Source: an uncultured Gemmatimonadales bacterium (GTDB lineage Bacteria; Gemmatimonadota; Gemmatimonadetes; JACCXV01; JAHWKZ01). From it: a stretch of DNA of 7,537 nt. The notes beneath the pieces were generated by a model. That model was not told the DNA's origin. It worked only from the letters and a program-made list of their open reading frames with translations, and did not search any database. The stretch lies in assembly GCA_947259315.1 (NCBI GenBank), contig CAMYLR010000011.1, positions 1 to 7,537 on the forward strand, read 5' to 3'. Of this stretch, positions 6,885 through 7,537 are shown piece after piece. How positions within the stretch are numbered: position 1 is the first letter of the stretch; every line of letters starts with the position of its first letter. Position numbers and translations under genes: made by a program.

Positions 6885-7067
6885 ATGCACAAGGTCAAGG
6901 TCCTGGCAGAGCTCACCGACGAGCACTACCGGGCATATGAGCATGAAGCGAAGCGTCGCGGGGTCAAGATCGAAGAGCTCGTGCAGCAAACGGTGAACTG
7001 CTTGCTCCGGGAGCTCGAGCAGGAAGAGGAGGACGCGGGCCCCGACGAGTTCATCAGCGTCTCCTAA
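6885..7067 (+). CDS. Small ribbon-helix-helix-like protein
   Basis: The gene encodes 60 residues, starts 13 bases after the DUF35 stop and has its own AGGAG at 6873-6877, so it is very probably the fourth gene of the operon. The pattern fits a ribbon-helix-helix DNA-binding dimer: a short strand (HKVKVLAEL, 2-10), helix A (DEHYRAYEHEAKRRG, 12-26), a turn at VKI, and helix B (EELVQQTVNCLLREL, 30-44). An acidic tail follows (EQEEEDAGPDEF). If it binds DNA it could be an autoregulator of the operon. It could instead be a small structural or antitoxin-like protein, though no toxin gene is adjacent. I do not recognise a specific family, and the fold call rests on helix pattern alone. Confidence 0.6.
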   Translation: MHKVKVLAELTDEHYRAYEHEAKRRGVKIEELVQQTVNCLLRELEQEEEDAGPDEFISVS

Positions 7068-7200
7068 CCGCTCATCACCGCACCCCCCCCGCAAGCCGAC
7101 TGCCAGGAGGAACCCCACAAAAACGTGCGTGGTTTGTCTCGCGAGGGAGTCTCGCCTACATGAAAGCGGGATTACCCGGCAGACACCACCCTTGTCAACA

Positions 7201-7220
7201 GGTATGCTGGTACCAGTACC
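7201..7220. repeat. Palindrome upstream of the riboswitch
   Basis: CTGGTACCAG (7208-7217) is a perfect 10-bp palindrome, and the outer GGTA (7201-7204) and TACC (7217-7220) extend the symmetry. It lies 10-30 bases before the riboswitch, where the promoter should be. A TTGTCA (7192-7197) is a fair -35 candidate, but no good -10 follows at the right spacing. It could be an operator over the leader promoter. Chance is possible. Confidence 0.35.
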
Positions 7221-7229
7221 TGAGTCAAC

Positions 7230-7344
7230 GAGTCGATAAGAAGCAAACCCGCCGAAAGACGGGGACGCAAAGCCACGGGTCCTCGCTTGCCCCGTGACCC
7301 TTCAACGACGTCACGGAGAGGCAAGACCGCCGAGCTGCCGACAC
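7230..7344 (+). ncRNA. Cyclic-di-GMP-I (GEMM-I) riboswitch
   Basis: The conserved core is present in order: GCAAACC (7243-7249), a stem CCCG/CGGG (7248-7251 with 7260-7263) capped by a GAAA tetraloop (7254-7257), then GGACGCAAAGCC (7263-7274). A long second stem follows: GGT (7278-7280) with ACC (7326-7328), a 5-base CCTCG bulge where the tetraloop receptor belongs, CTTGCC (7286-7291) with GGCAAG (7320-7325), and CCGTGAC (7292-7298) with GTCACGG (7310-7316). The closing helix pairs GTCG (7232-7235) with CGAC (7339-7342) and AGC (7242-7244) with GCT (7334-7336). The RNA senses cyclic di-GMP and controls the gene downstream. The base before CAAACC, which I align with position 20 of the Vc2 riboswitch, is G, favouring c-di-GMP over cGAMP. 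The start of the adjacent lipoprotein gene is 63 bases away. Confidence 0.85.
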
Positions 7345-7368
7345 CGAGGTATGCCAGGGCACCCGGTG
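7342..7368 (+). promoter_or_regulatory. Candidate expression-platform hairpin of the riboswitch
   Basis: CACCG (7342-7346) pairs with CGGTG (7364-7368), and GGT (7348-7350) with ACC (7361-7363), with a small inner GC pairing. It starts at the last base of the riboswitch closing helix, so ligand binding could alter it. Only ATTTC follows, which is too weak for a classic terminator. Control may instead act on translation at the AAGGAGG (7394-7400). Confidence 0.35.
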
Positions 7369-7393
7369 ATTTCGGATGATCCACTACTCGTGT

Positions 7394-7400
7394 AAGGAGG
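7394..7400 (+). promoter_or_regulatory. Strong ribosome binding site of the lipoprotein gene
   Basis: AAGGAGG is followed by a six-base spacer to the ATG at 7407. AGGA (7395-7398) can pair with TCCT (7402-7405) in a tiny hairpin, so the site could be partly masked. It is the likely target if the riboswitch acts on translation. Confidence 0.8.
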
Positions 7401-7406
7401 TTCCTC

Positions 7407-7537
7407 ATGCGTTTCACAAAACTGTTCGCGCTTGCCGTGGCGACACCGATACTGTTCGCGGCCTGTCAGGACAACGCCGATATGCCGACGGCACTGGACG
7501 ACAGGGTGCTGCAGCCGGCCGATGCTGCGATCGTCAT
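7407..7537 (+). CDS. Putative lipoprotein, N-terminal part (runs off window)
   Basis: The first 43 residues are visible. They begin with a lipoprotein-type signal: MRFTK, a hydrophobic core (LFALAVATPILFA) and Cys20 in LFAAC as the likely lipidated residue. Phe at -3 is less usual than Leu, so an ordinary signal peptide remains possible. The mature start, QDNADMPTALDDRVLQPAD, is polar and linker-like, typical of envelope-anchored proteins. No domain can be named from this fragment. The gene follows a GEMM-I riboswitch, which suggests that its amount follows cyclic di-GMP, as for adhesins, matrix, secretion or motility-related envelope proteins. That role is inferred from the riboswitch, not from the protein. 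Confidence 0.75.
   Translation, partial: MRFTKLFALAVATPILFAACQDNADMPTALDDRVLQPADAAIV

Noticed and set aside
7083-7090. Run of eight C residues after the operon
   Set aside because: It is non-coding and has no structure around it; it could equally be a homopolymer sequencing artefact.
7141-7155. Hairpin GCGAG/CTCGC as the operon terminator
   Set aside because: It has only five base pairs and no T-tract; no convincing terminator was found between 7068 and 7190.
7105-7163. AGGAGG at 7105-7110 as the ribosome binding site of another small gene
   Set aside because: The first start codon (GTG 7125) is 14 bases away and opens only 12 codons before a stop.
7160-7297. Plus-strand 45-residue ORF starting at ATG 7160
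   Set aside because: Its second half is the riboswitch core, its composition is unlike a protein, and the only purine-rich site before it is poorly spaced.

Overview
This window comes from a GC-rich bacterial chromosome. The genes are tightly packed with clear Shine-Dalgarno sites, and they include a secreted S9 peptidase, a HAF-repeat surface-type protein, a lipoprotein start and a bacterial cyclic-di-GMP riboswitch. That mix would suit Gemmatimonadota, Acidobacteriota or a related free-living phylum, but this is only an impression and no marker gene settles it. I see no tRNA, rRNA, CRISPR array, transposase or phage gene.

Left part (1-1319): the 3' end of a HAF-repeat protein gene with six visible repeat units, closed by a textbook intrinsic terminator at 896-929. 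A 64-residue orphan gene with a good ribosome binding site follows (1048-1242). A strong hairpin (1278-1307) then separates it from the convergent peptidase gene.

Middle part (1320-4263): a complete minus-strand dipeptidyl-peptidase IV (S9B) gene with a signal peptide, the catalytic Ser/Asp/His and the DPP-IV double-Glu motif. Upstream of it, on the plus strand, is what looks like the orphaned C-terminal end of a short-chain dehydrogenase (3857-4063). It has no Rossmann part and is probably a gene remnant. About 200 bases of non-coding sequence with small inverted repeats lead to the next operon.

Right part (4264-7067): a tight four-gene operon. The first three genes are an archaeal-type HMG-CoA synthase, an SCP2-type/archaeal-type acetoacetyl-CoA thiolase and a DUF35 zinc-ribbon/OB-fold protein. 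This is the gene set of the archaeal thiolase/HMG-CoA synthase complex, in which DUF35 links the two enzymes and the intermediate is channelled. The fourth gene is a 60-residue protein shaped like a ribbon-helix-helix regulator. Acetyl-CoA would go to acetoacetyl-CoA (thiolase) and then to HMG-CoA (synthase). No HMG-CoA reductase, lyase or later mevalonate gene is in the window, so the fate of the product is open.

Right edge (7068-7537): a long leader containing a well-formed GEMM-I (cyclic-di-GMP-I) riboswitch at about 7230-7344, followed by a strong ribosome binding site and the first 43 codons of a putative lipoprotein that runs off the window. This suggests an envelope protein controlled by a second messenger. 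The riboswitch and the HMG-CoA synthase-type operon are the two most interesting items.
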